Source: Candidatus Omnitrophota bacterium | GTDB taxonomy: Bacteria > Omnitrophota > Gorgyraeia > Velamenicoccales > Velamenicoccaceae | Direction of reading: 5' to 3' | DNA length: 7,391 nt | Assembly: GCA_028717105.1 (NCBI GenBank) | Contig: JAQUOM010000077.1 | Location: 1-7,391 of the forward strand | The notes under the pieces: model-generated | What the model was told of the DNA's origin: nothing | The model's database searches: none | What the model saw: the letters and a program-made list of their open reading frames with translations, nothing else | Shown: positions 1 through 5,331 of the stretch, in pieces | How positions within the stretch are numbered: position 1 is the first letter of the stretch | Layout: every line of letters starts with the position of its first letter | Translations under genes and position numbers: made by a program

Positions 1-17
1 TTCACGCTGAATTAAAT

Positions 18-1001
18 TCAAGACGCTATTTTCTTAAAATACTCGACCGTCCCCCTGAGCCCTTCTTCGAACCCTACCAAAGGCTTAAAGCCCAATACCC
101 GCTTGATCTTGGAAATATCCGCGCGCGTCTTAAACACATCACCCGGCCGGACAGCAAGAAACCGGGGCTTGATCTTCTTGCCGAAAATCTTGTTCAGGCT
201 GTCAACAATCTGCAGGACCGTATTGTCCTGGCCGGCAGCCACGTTAAAAACATCGTGCTTGATGCCCGGGGTTGTCGCGGCGAGGATGTTGGCCTGGACG
301 ACATTATCGATATAGGTGAAATCGCGGGATTGTTTGCCCGTGCCGAAAATAGGCGGCTCTTGGTCATGCATCACGCAATGGATGAATTTCGGAATGACGA
401 CCGCGTATTCGTCATCCAGGGCCTGTTTAGGGCCAAAGACGTTGAAATAACGCAGGGCAACGGTCTCCACGCCGAAAAATTCAGAATAAATACGGCAGTA
501 ATACTCTCCGGCAAGCTTGCTCAAGGCATAGGGTGAAATAAGTTCCGGATAAAAATCCTCCCTCTCGGGGAACTTGTCCACATCGCCATAGACAGAGCTC
601 GAAGACGCTAAAACAAAACGCTTGATCTTTTTGGCAGAAGCGGCCTGCAGCATATTGAGCGTGCCGCCGATATTGACGTCGTTATACGCCTCCGGTTCTT
701 TGAGAGACTTGGGCACGGAACGCAGCGCCGCCTGATGCAGGACATAATCCATGCCGTCGCAGGCCTTTTCGCAAGCCGCCTTGTCGCGGATGTCGCCCCG
801 TATAAGCTCATAGCTCGTAGCCCTTCGACTCCGTTCAGGACTCCCTACGGTCGCTGATAGCTCATGGGCAAAGGCCAAATTCGATTCCTTGCCCGTTGAA
901 AAGTTATCGAGCACGCGGACGAAGTGGCCGTCTCGAAGGAGGCGCTCGGCTATATTGGAGCCGATAAAACCCGCACCGCCGGTTATGAGAAATTTTGACA
1001 T
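18..1001 (-). CDS. NAD-dependent UDP-sugar 4-epimerase (WbpP/TviC-like, extended SDR family)
   Basis: Predicted 327-residue cytoplasmic enzyme that would invert C4 of a UDP-hexose, probably UDP-GlcNAc/GalNAc or the corresponding uronic acid. Visible are the N-terminal Rossmann motif GGAGFIG (residues 8-14), the acidic residue D32 ending strand 2, the SSSSVYGD serine segment (133-140), the catalytic YxxxK pair Y158/K162, and RYFNVFGP (184-191), typical of extended SDR epimerases. I chose the ATG at 999-1001 because GGGAG at 1010-1014 lies 8 nt upstream and the Rossmann strand begins at once. A TTG 27 nt further upstream is in frame but has no family support. Length is close to the family norm apart from an insertion at about residues 48-65 (rich in S, P, E, R), encoded by a repeat element. 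The neighbouring dehydrogenase suggests a TviB/TviC-like pair making UDP-GalNAcA. Family assignment is firm; the exact substrate is inferred. Confidence 0.93.
   Translation of the reverse strand: MSKFLITGGAGFIGSNIAERLLRDGHFVRVLDNFSTGKESNLAFAHELSATVGSPERSRRATSYELIRGDIRDKAACEKACDGMDYVLHQAALRSVPKSLKEPEAYNDVNIGGTLNMLQAASAKKIKRFVLASSSSVYGDVDKFPEREDFYPELISPYALSKLAGEYYCRIYSEFFGVETVALRYFNVFGPKQALDDEYAVVIPKFIHCVMHDQEPPIFGTGKQSRDFTYIDNVVQANILAATTPGIKHDVFNVAAGQDNTVLQIVDSLNKIFGKKIKPRFLAVRPGDVFKTRADISKIKRVLGFKPLVGFEEGLRGTVEYFKKIAS
806..866. repeat. In-frame repeat-element insertion inside the epimerase gene
   Basis: On the plus strand the segment begins with heptamers GCTCATA and GCTCGTA (806-819) and ends with GCTGATA and GCTCATG (853-866). 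Between them is a 33-nt core containing CCTTCGACTCCGTTCAGG. On the coding strand, GAGCT occurs at both edges exactly 54 nt (18 codons) apart, so removing one period restores an uninterrupted frame reading AHELIRGDIRD. The extra residues include SPERSRR and fall between the second and third Rossmann strands, a surface-loop position. The core resembles a short interspersed repeat I recall from other genomes, but that is memory only. Confidence 0.7.
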
Positions 1002-1009
1002 GTTGAACG

Positions 1010-1014
1010 CTCCC
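1010..1014 (-). promoter_or_regulatory. Ribosome binding site of the epimerase gene
   Basis: GGGAG on the minus strand lies 8 nt before the ATG at 999-1001. It decides the start against the upstream in-frame TTG at 1026-1028. Confidence 0.7.
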
Positions 1015-1028
1015 GTTTGTAGCCGCAA

Positions 1029-1060
1029 GCTGTTTGGCTCTTTGGCTGTTTTGCTGTTTA
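1029..1060. repeat. Array of four octamers at the 3' end of 4HB copy 1
   Basis: Four consecutive 8-bp units on the plus strand, each starting GCT: GCTGTTTG (1029-1036), then GCTCTTTG, GCTGTTTT and GCTGTTTA, ending at 1060. The last three bases are the complement of the TAA stop (1058-1060) of the decayed 4HB gene, so the array begins exactly at that stop. Degenerate units of the same word occur in opposite orientation at 1359-1383. Confidence 0.8.
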
Positions 1061-1353
1061 GAAAAAGGTCTTTTTGATGGCAACGATCAGATGCGACAAC
1101 ATTTTACTGATTTCGTTAGCCAGATGGATCAGTTCCTGAGCCTGCTCTTCCGATATCCAGCCTTGATCATGGAAAAAATCAACAGGGTTATTGTTTCATA
1201 CAACGATCCCCTGGAGATATACAAAAACCGGATAAATTCTTTTTTTGAATACCTTCCTTTGCCTTCGGCAATGTTTAAAACAACGGGCGTGCTTGCTGCC
1301 TCAAGCTGCTCGATGATGCGATAGTGTTTTCTCGGGCTGCCTAAATTCTCCAA
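1058..1353 (-). pseudogene. Frameshifted four-helix-bundle (23S rRNA IVS-type) gene, copy 1
   Basis: The first frame encodes the family core, with ENLGSPRKHYR, LNIAEGKGRYSKKEF and RGSLYET, then runs out of frame and stops at 1129. The other frame immediately continues the expected C-terminal helix, including HDQGWISEEQAQELIH and LSHLIVAIKK, and stops with TAA at 1058-1060. The break coincides with a run of six T on the coding strand (1173-1178); a seventh T would restore the frame as ETITLLIFFHDQGW. No ATG precedes the core. The frame is open back to the dehydrogenase stop at 1390, but the first helix (about 20-25 residues) is missing, so it is also 5'-truncated. Over 49 aligned residues (HYR to LL) it shares 34 with 4HB copy 2, so both belong to one subgroup. 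4HB proteins occur in 23S rRNA intervening sequences and, as Avd, in diversity-generating retroelements; the role of free-standing copies is unknown. Confidence 0.85.
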
Positions 1354-1358
1354 TAAAC

Positions 1359-1383
1359 TGAACAGCTGATGAGCCGGAAAAGC
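1359..1383. repeat. Degenerate octamer array 5' of 4HB copy 1
   Basis: On the plus strand TGAACAGC (1359-1366), TGATGAGC (1367-1374) and a 9-nt unit CGGAAAAGC (1375-1383). Each ends in AGC and corresponds to the reverse complement of the GCTGTTTG-type word at 1029-1060. The array lies 6 nt after the dehydrogenase stop codon. Degeneracy is high: the second and third units match the opposite array at only about half of their positions. Confidence 0.5.
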
Positions 1384-1389
1384 GGCTGA

Positions 1390-2682
1390 TTATAACTTAA
1401 CAACCTTCGCCGAACGCGCCTTGATGGCATTGCGCGTATCCACGACAAGCCTCGCGTTCTTGACGATGAGCTCATGATCAAAATCATCATGGTCGGTGAT
1501 GATGACGACGGCATCGGCTTTCTTGAGCGCGGCGGGCGCAAGCTTCTCGCTCTTCATCTTCAGGTGCGTGTTCTGAAAAGAAGGCACATACGGATCGCTG
1601 TAGCTGACGCGTGCCCCCTTACGCAGAAGCCCCTCCATCACCTCAAATGCCGGAGACTCCCGGTAATCGCTCACATTTTTCTTATAGGCGACCCCTAAAA
1701 TAAGGATATGGGACCCCTTGATGCTCTTGCCGTGCGTGTTTAACGCGTCGGCGACTTTTATGACGACGTATTCCGGCATCGAACCGTTGATCTGGGCAGC
1801 CAGTTCAATAAACCTGGCTTCAAAACCATAGACCCGCGCCTTCCAGGAAAGGTATAACGGGTCGATCGGGATACAATGCCCGCCCAGGCCGGGGCCCGGG
1901 TAAAAGGGCATAAACCCAAAAGGCTTGGTCTTGGCCGCATCGATGACTTCCCACACATTGATGTCCATTTTGTGGCACATCAGCGCCAGCTCGTTGACAA
2001 GCCCGATATTGACCGAACGGAAGGTGTTTTCAAGGAGCTTCACTGTTTCAGCGACACGCGTGGAAGAAACGGGATGCACCGTCTCGACAGCCAGCTCGTA
2101 GAGCGTCCTGGCGGCTTCCGTGCAGGCAGGCGTGACTCCGCCGACGACTTTGGGAATATTTTTCGTCTGGTACCTGGAATTGCCCGGGTCAACGCGCTCC
2201 GGAGAAAATGCCAGGTAAAAATCACGGCCCGCCTTCAACCCCTTGGCTTCAAACATCGGCAAGAGCACCTCTTCGGTCGTGCCGGGATATGTGGTGCTCT
2301 CCAGAATGACAAGCTGGCCTTTTTTAAGATAGCGGGCGATCTGTTCGGCCGATTTGACGATAAAGGAGATGTCCGGCTCTTTGGTCTTGCGCAAAGGCGT
2401 CGGGACGCAGATATTGATCGTATCGACATTCATGAGCGCGCTATAGGCAGTCGTCGCCGAAAGCAGCCCCTTGGAAACGAGTTCCGCCACTTCAGATGAC
2501 GGCACGTCCTGAATATAAGATCTTTTCCTGTTGATCGCATCCACTTTAGACTTGTCCAGGTCGATGCCGACGACTTCGACGCCGGACTTGGCGAACTCAA
2601 CTGCCAGGGGCAGGCCGACATAGCCCAAACCGATCACAGCGCTTCTGATTTTCTTTTCTTTGATTTTTTGGACCAAACCCAT
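1390..2682 (-). CDS. Nucleotide-sugar dehydrogenase (UDP-GlcNAc/GalNAc 6-dehydrogenase type)
   Basis: Predicted 430-residue cytoplasmic enzyme that oxidises C6 of a UDP-hexose twice with NAD to give a UDP-uronic acid. Three domains are evident: N-terminal NAD-binding Rossmann fold with GLGYVG (18-23) and the acidic GIDLD segment (39-43); the dimerisation core with AETVKLLENTFR (211-222); and the C-terminal UDP-binding domain with ILGVAYKKNVSDYRESP (328-344). The catalytic cysteine is C270 in GPGLGGHCIPIDP. The GGHCIPIDP form and EST-TYPGTTEE segment favour the WbpA/TviB branch (N-acetylated sugars) over UDP-glucose dehydrogenase; this is family knowledge, and the substrate is inferred. The ATG at 2680-2682 is chosen for its strong ribosome binding site; a TTG start eight codons upstream lies before that site and is unlikely. 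Together with the epimerase it would make a UDP-HexNAcA precursor for the EPS. Confidence 0.94.
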   Translation of the reverse strand: MGLVQKIKEKKIRSAVIGLGYVGLPLAVEFAKSGVEVVGIDLDKSKVDAINRKRSYIQDVPSSEVAELVSKGLLSATTAYSALMNVDTINICVPTPLRKTKEPDISFIVKSAEQIARYLKKGQLVILESTTYPGTTEEVLLPMFEAKGLKAGRDFYLAFSPERVDPGNSRYQTKNIPKVVGGVTPACTEAARTLYELAVETVHPVSSTRVAETVKLLENTFRSVNIGLVNELALMCHKMDINVWEVIDAAKTKPFGFMPFYPGPGLGGHCIPIDPLYLSWKARVYGFEARFIELAAQINGSMPEYVVIKVADALNTHGKSIKGSHILILGVAYKKNVSDYRESPAFEVMEGLLRKGARVSYSDPYVPSFQNTHLKMKSEKLAPAALKKADAVVIITDHDDFDHELIVKNARLVVDTRNAIKARSAKVVKL

Positions 2683-2686
2683 CTTT

Positions 2687-2692
2687 CCTCCT
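2687..2692 (-). promoter_or_regulatory. Ribosome binding site of the dehydrogenase gene
   Basis: AGGAGG on the minus strand, 4 nt before the ATG at 2680-2682. It excludes the longer TTG-started reading at 2706, which would place this site inside the coding region. Confidence 0.8.
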
Positions 2693-2737
2693 GTTAGTAT
2701 TGACAAAAAATATCCTCAACGCGAATGGTCGCGGATC

Positions 2738-2779
2738 CCTGCCTGCAGGCAGGCAGGAAACGCAGATTTACGCAGATCC
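2738..2779. repeat. Short palindrome plus tandem decamer in the dgkA-dehydrogenase spacer
   Basis: A perfect 16-bp palindrome CCTGCCTGCAGGCAGG (2738-2753) is followed by two copies of a 10-bp unit beginning ACGCAGAT (2760-2769 ACGCAGATTT, 2770-2779 ACGCAGATCC). No ORF is associated with them. ACGCAGATTT-type repeats are ones I recall from spacers next to small orphan genes such as GxxExxY in other genomes; that is recollection, not a search. The rest of the spacer (2707-2737, 2780-2809) shows nothing I can name. Confidence 0.6.
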
Positions 2780-2809
2780 AACCTATAAAAGCTCGATTTG
2801 AATCAATGC

Positions 2810-2839
2810 AACTTCCAGCAACCTTCTGTAACCTTGTCG
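2810..2839. repeat. Three degenerate decamers after the dgkA stop codon
   Basis: On the plus strand AACTTCCAGC, AACCTTCTGT and AACCTTGTCG follow one another with a 10-bp period. The array directly abuts the complement of the dgkA TAA stop (2840-2842). Units differ at several positions, so this is an old or imperfect array. Confidence 0.5.
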
Positions 2840-3223
2840 TTAAATTCTGCATAGACTCATGGTCATGCCCAACAGCCGCGGGCCGAACACGACGACGCCG
2901 ATGACAAAGGCGTTGGCGGCCGCGATAAAAACGCCGCCGGCGACGATGTCCTTCATGAGCTTGACATCGGGGTGAAATCTGTCGCCGTGGACAAAATCCA
3001 ACAAAAGTTCAAAGGCCGTATTGGCGGTCTCGGCGATCAGGACAAGCGCGATCGCAAAAACAATGAAAATAAATTCAATGGGTGCAACTTTTAAGACCAA
3101 ACAAAGCGCAACCGCCATAGCCGAAAAGATCAGGTGGATCTTCATGTTGCGTTCGTTACGAACGACAAAGATAATCCCGTCCAAAGCAAGTTTGAAACTT
3201 TGGAATATAGTCCTTTTATACAT
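2840..3223 (-). CDS. dgkA: DgkA-family lipid kinase (diacylglycerol/undecaprenol kinase)
   Basis: A 127-residue integral inner-membrane protein that would phosphorylate a lipid alcohol with ATP. The family signatures are in order: NERNMKIH (23-30), the core ExxNTAFE (E65-E72) followed by D76, and KDxxAG (91-96). Three hydrophobic segments lie at about 31-47, 50-66 and 94-114, as in the family. The ATG at 3221-3223 is preceded by GGAG at 3230-3233 with 6 nt spacing. Length is usual, though the tail GMTMSLCRI after the last helix is not a conserved feature. Small kinases of this family may act on diacylglycerol or undecaprenol. In an EPS operon, production of undecaprenyl phosphate carrier is an attractive inference, but the sequence alone does not decide between substrates. 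Confidence 0.9.
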   Translation of the reverse strand: MYKRTIFQSFKLALDGIIFVVRNERNMKIHLIFSAMAVALCLVLKVAPIEFIFIVFAIALVLIAETANTAFELLLDFVHGDRFHPDVKLMKDIVAGGVFIAAANAFVIGVVVFGPRLLGMTMSLCRI

Positions 3224-3242
3224 ATCTCGCTCCGTTCACTTA

Positions 3243-3303
3243 GCTCATAGTTCATAGCTCATCAATTCTTTCTTGGATAACCTATGAGCTATGAGCCACG
3301 AAC
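3243..3303. repeat. Empty inverted pair of TATGAGC heptamer arrays
   Basis: Left arm on the plus strand: GCTCATA, GTTCATA, GCTCATC (3243-3263). Right arm: TATGAGC, TATGAGC, CACGAAC (3283-3303). The right arm is the reverse complement of the left at 16 of 21 positions, four of the five differences being transitions. The 19-nt loop (3264-3282) holds no gene. It resembles the flanks of the 4HB elements without the gene, and the transcript could form a hairpin between the kinase and dgkA genes. Confidence 0.75.
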
Positions 3304-3349
3304 TATTCCCGAATACATCTATAGGTACCTATAGATGTATTCGGGAATA
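3304..3349. repeat. Perfect 46-bp palindrome across the 3' end of the kinase gene
   Basis: Each base from 3304 to 3326 pairs with its mirror from 3349 to 3327, centred on GGTACC (3324-3329), with no spacer and no mismatch. One arm encodes the end of the kinase (IPEYIYRY region); the other lies beyond the TAG stop (3319-3321). No T tract follows on the transcribed strand, so it is not a standard intrinsic terminator, although the RNA would form a long hairpin. The heptamer array ends directly against it at 3303. Confidence 0.95.
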
Positions 3350-4095
3350 TGGTACTCGATGTTTGTCATCACGTAACCCAGGACGCGGGCACGGACAGCC
3401 TGCAGGCGGTCCTGCGCGTGGACAACCACGCCTCTTTGGGTACGTCCGGCCTGAAGCACCATCAACACGCCGTCGCATAACGGCCCGAGCACGCCGGCGT
3501 CCGTCACGGGGACCACGGGCGGACAATCAAAAATCACATAATCATACTGGGCCTTAAACTCGGCAAGAAGCTGGCGGGCCCTCTGCGAACCCAAAAGCTC
3601 GGCCGGATTGTGGGGCCGCGACCCCGAAGGCAAAATGTGCAGATTGTCGATGCCGATGCTTAAAAGAGATTCATCGGGCTTGGCTCCGTTGCTCAAAATG
3701 TCGGAAAAGCCTTTTTCGGCCTTCAGGCCCAAGTCCTTGGTCAGCGTCCCTTTACGCAGGTCGGCATCCACCAGAAGGATCGATTTTTTATTCAAGTCGT
3801 GGGCGAACGTCACAGCCAGGTTGATTGCGGTGATCGTCTTGCCCTCGCCGTGGATGGCGCTGGTGATGGCCAGCATTCTCGGAGGATTAGACTTGTCCAG
3901 CGCCTGAAGGTTCGTCCTCAGGATCCTGTATTGTTCGGCGACGGGCGAGGAAGGGTCAAAATAGGAAACGACATGGGGGTCGATCTTAGAATCCGAGGCC
4001 GCCCGGATGACATAAGGTTTGACTTCTTCCTGTTTCTCCAGCCGCTCGATCCGTTTCTCAGCGGCTTTTTTTAACGCTTCGGTAAACTTTCCCAT
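3319..4095 (-). CDS. CpsD/CapB-type protein-tyrosine autokinase (BY-kinase)
   Basis: A 258-residue cytoplasmic P-loop kinase that would cycle phosphorylation on its own C-terminal tyrosines and, with the Wzz/GumC protein, control polysaccharide polymerisation and export. Visible are an EQYRILRTNL segment (54-63), Walker A SAIHGEGKT (79-87, K86), Walker A' VDADLR (109-114) and Walker B FDCPP (189-193). A tyrosine-rich tail carries Y248, Y253, Y255 and Y257 before the stop. No membrane helix is present, so it is the separate-kinase type whose activator is a distinct membrane protein, here probably the chain-length protein at 5737-7068. The start is fixed by GGAGGA at 4102-4107. An N-terminal charged helix (1-25) resembles the PEP-CTERM/XrtA-associated kinase subgroup. 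The tyrosine tail coincides with the perfect palindrome. Confidence 0.93.
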   Translation of the reverse strand: MGKFTEALKKAAEKRIERLEKQEEVKPYVIRAASDSKIDPHVVSYFDPSSPVAEQYRILRTNLQALDKSNPPRMLAITSAIHGEGKTITAINLAVTFAHDLNKKSILLVDADLRKGTLTKDLGLKAEKGFSDILSNGAKPDESLLSIGIDNLHILPSGSRPHNPAELLGSQRARQLLAEFKAQYDYVIFDCPPVVPVTDAGVLGPLCDGVLMVLQAGRTQRGVVVHAQDRLQAVRARVLGYVMTNIEYHIPEYIYRYL

Positions 4096-4299
4096 TTAAT
4101 TTCCTCCGGAAATTAGCTGCGATACAGTTTCATACAACGAACCCCGAGCAACGTAAAGAAATTGTATAAATTCTTTCTTTGAAAATCGTCCCTTGCCTTC
4201 AGCTATATTAAATGCAATCGAGGTACAAGAAGCTTCTAAATTCTCTATAAGACGGTAATGTTTACGATCTGAATGTGCCTGACTATTTGTTTCTATCAT
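4096..4299 (-). pseudogene. 3'-truncated four-helix-bundle (IVS-type) gene, copy 2
   Basis: The 67-codon frame keeps the family core (HSDRKHYRLIENLEAS, FNIAEGKGRFSKKEF, RGSLYET) but ends right after it with LISGGN. The C-terminal helix seen in copy 1 is gone. Those last codons are the kinase ribosome binding site itself, and its TAA (4096-4098) directly abuts the kinase ATG (4093-4095). The first helix is also missing before the ATG at 4297-4299. It might be translated as a fragment coupled to the kinase, but I read it as a remnant. 34 of 49 core residues match copy 1. A heptamer array at 4319-4346 marks its 5' side; no matching array survives on the 3' side. Confidence 0.8.
4102..4107 (-). 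promoter_or_regulatory. Ribosome binding site of the kinase gene, inside the 4HB remnant
   Basis: GGAGGA on the minus strand, 6 nt before the kinase ATG. It sits within the last codons of 4HB copy 2, so ribosomes leaving that frame would stop directly on the kinase start, allowing translational coupling. Confidence 0.85.
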
Positions 4300-4318
4300 A
4301 AACGCTGAGTTTTTTCCC

Positions 4319-4346
4319 TATGAACTGCAAGCTGTGAGCTATCAAT
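4319..4346. repeat. TATGAGC-type heptamer array 5' of 4HB copy 2
   Basis: Four consecutive 7-bp units on the plus strand: TATGAAC, TGCAAGC, TGTGAGC and TATCAAT. The first three fit a TRYRARC pattern, the same word as the arrays at 3243-3303. The complement of the ATPase TGA stop (4342-4344) lies inside the last unit, so the array begins at that gene's end. Confidence 0.65.
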
Positions 4347-5298
4347 GGCACGCTGCGTACTTCACGCATTTCTCGCAGCAGACCTGCTCCAGGCCCTTTT
4401 CGGCGCGGACCCACTTGGTGGAACAGCGTTCAAAATCCTGGCATTTCGCGCAACAATGGGTCTGGATCGATTCGTCGATGTCCTTGATCTTGAGGTGCGA
4501 TTCATTGACGACCTCGTTCATCACGTCCTTATCGATGACCGGGCGCTCATAGACAAAACCGCTCAGGAGCGCGTGATCACAGGCGTAATTGATGAGGCGC
4601 GGCACGCCTTTTGCAAAACCGTACATCGCTTCAATGGCCTGGGGCGTAAAAATGTCGGCCGTGCCGTTCTTGCCGGCAACGCCGAGACGGTACTTCACGT
4701 AACCGAAGGTCTCTTCAAGGGTCAACGGATAAATATGGTAATGGACAGCCACCCTCTGCTTGAACTGCTCAAGCTCCTTTAATTTGAGCTTCTCGCGCAG
4801 TTGCGGCTGGCCCATCAGAACGATCTGGATGAGCTTTTCGGTATCCGTTTCCAAATTCGAAAGCATCCTCACCTCTTCAAGGACCGTGGGCGTCAGGTTT
4901 TGCGCTTCATCGACAATGAGGACCACATTGACCCCCTCCTCCATCTTCTGGAGCAGGTAATCGTTGAGCTGGGCCAGGAGCTTGACCTTGGTGCCGGACT
5001 TATAGGGCACGCGAAGGTCTTCGAGGATGGCCACAAGAAGTTCTTTGGCATTGAGATGGGTATTGGTGATGAGGCATATCTCGTTATCTTTTTCGCTCAG
5101 CTTGCGCAGAAGGGCGCGGCAGACCGTCGTCTTGCCCGCACCGATCTCGCCGGTGATAACGACAAAACCCTTGCGCTCCTGGATGGCATAATGGAGACGG
5201 TCCAGCGCCTCGGCGTGGATGGGGCTGGGATAAAAAAACCGGGGGTCCGGATTGTTATTGAACGGTTTTTCTTTGAGCTGATAGAATTTCGTGTACAT
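4342..5298 (-). CDS. ExeA/XrtA-associated AAA ATPase of the EPS locus
   Basis: A 318-residue P-loop ATPase resembling the ExeA/GspA ATPase domain and the PEP-CTERM/XrtA-associated ATPase found next to EPS genes. The start MYTKFYQLKEKPFNNNPDPRF is the typical N-terminus. Walker A is GEIGAGKTT (50-58), Walker B VVLIVDEAQ (125-133), sensor 1 LMGQPQL (161-167), a candidate arginine finger QR at 181-182, and sensor 2 GVPRLIN (231-237). It ends after the AAA lid and has no membrane helix or peptidoglycan-binding domain, unlike full ExeA. The C-terminus (281-318) is unusual: two CCxKCx5C motifs (C282, C283, C286, C292 and C307, C308, C311, C317) 25 residues apart. Start support is only AGGTG, 7 nt before the ATG and part of the flanking heptamer array. 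The role in EPS assembly is undefined; it may power or organise a secretion or assembly step. Confidence 0.88.
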   Translation of the reverse strand: MYTKFYQLKEKPFNNNPDPRFFYPSPIHAEALDRLHYAIQERKGFVVITGEIGAGKTTVCRALLRKLSEKDNEICLITNTHLNAKELLVAILEDLRVPYKSGTKVKLLAQLNDYLLQKMEEGVNVVLIVDEAQNLTPTVLEEVRMLSNLETDTEKLIQIVLMGQPQLREKLKLKELEQFKQRVAVHYHIYPLTLEETFGYVKYRLGVAGKNGTADIFTPQAIEAMYGFAKGVPRLINYACDHALLSGFVYERPVIDKDVMNEVVNESHLKIKDIDESIQTHCCAKCQDFERCSTKWVRAEKGLEQVCCEKCVKYAACH

Positions 5299-5303
5299 AA
5301 TCA

Positions 5304-5331
5304 GGCACCTGGCATCAGGCAGCGGGCATCA
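5304..5331. repeat. Left inverted heptamer array of the intact 4HB element
   Basis: Four 7-bp units on the plus strand, all starting GGCA with C at position 6: GGCACCT, GGCATCA, GGCAGCG and GGCATCA. The last unit ends with the complement of the 4HB TGA stop (5329-5331). On the transcribed strand the array also carries the AGGTG that probably serves the ATPase start. It is inverted relative to 5705-5732. Confidence 0.9.

Larger units (their letters stand above)
1029..1383 (-). mobile_element. Putative 4HB element, copy 1 (octamer-flanked, decayed)
   Basis: A 355-bp unit made of a frameshifted 4HB gene bracketed by octamer arrays in inverted orientation: GCT-type units on the left, complementary AGC-ending units on the right. 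It fills the spacer between the dehydrogenase stop (1390) and the epimerase ribosome binding site. No transposase or target duplication is visible. Mobility is inferred from the matching architecture at 5304-5732. Confidence 0.5.

Noticed and set aside
1002..1028. TTG start of the epimerase at 1028
   Set aside because: The extension has no family counterpart, and a good GGGAG site precedes the ATG at 1001.
1876..2499. A 207-codon open frame on the plus strand
   Set aside because: It is antisense to the core of the dehydrogenase gene, shows no recognisable domain, and its openness follows from the codon pattern of the opposite gene.
2683..2706. TTG start of the dehydrogenase at 2706
   Set aside because: The AGGAGG site lies inside this extension and 4 nt before the ATG at 2682.
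2683..2737. Internal promoter before the dehydrogenase gene
   Set aside because: TTGAGG and TACTAA on the minus strand are only 14 nt apart, a poor match for a sigma-70 promoter.
3243..3349. CRISPR array or intrinsic terminator
   Set aside because: Units are contiguous heptamers without spacers, so not CRISPR; the palindrome lacks a following T tract on the transcribed strand, so a classical terminator is not supported.
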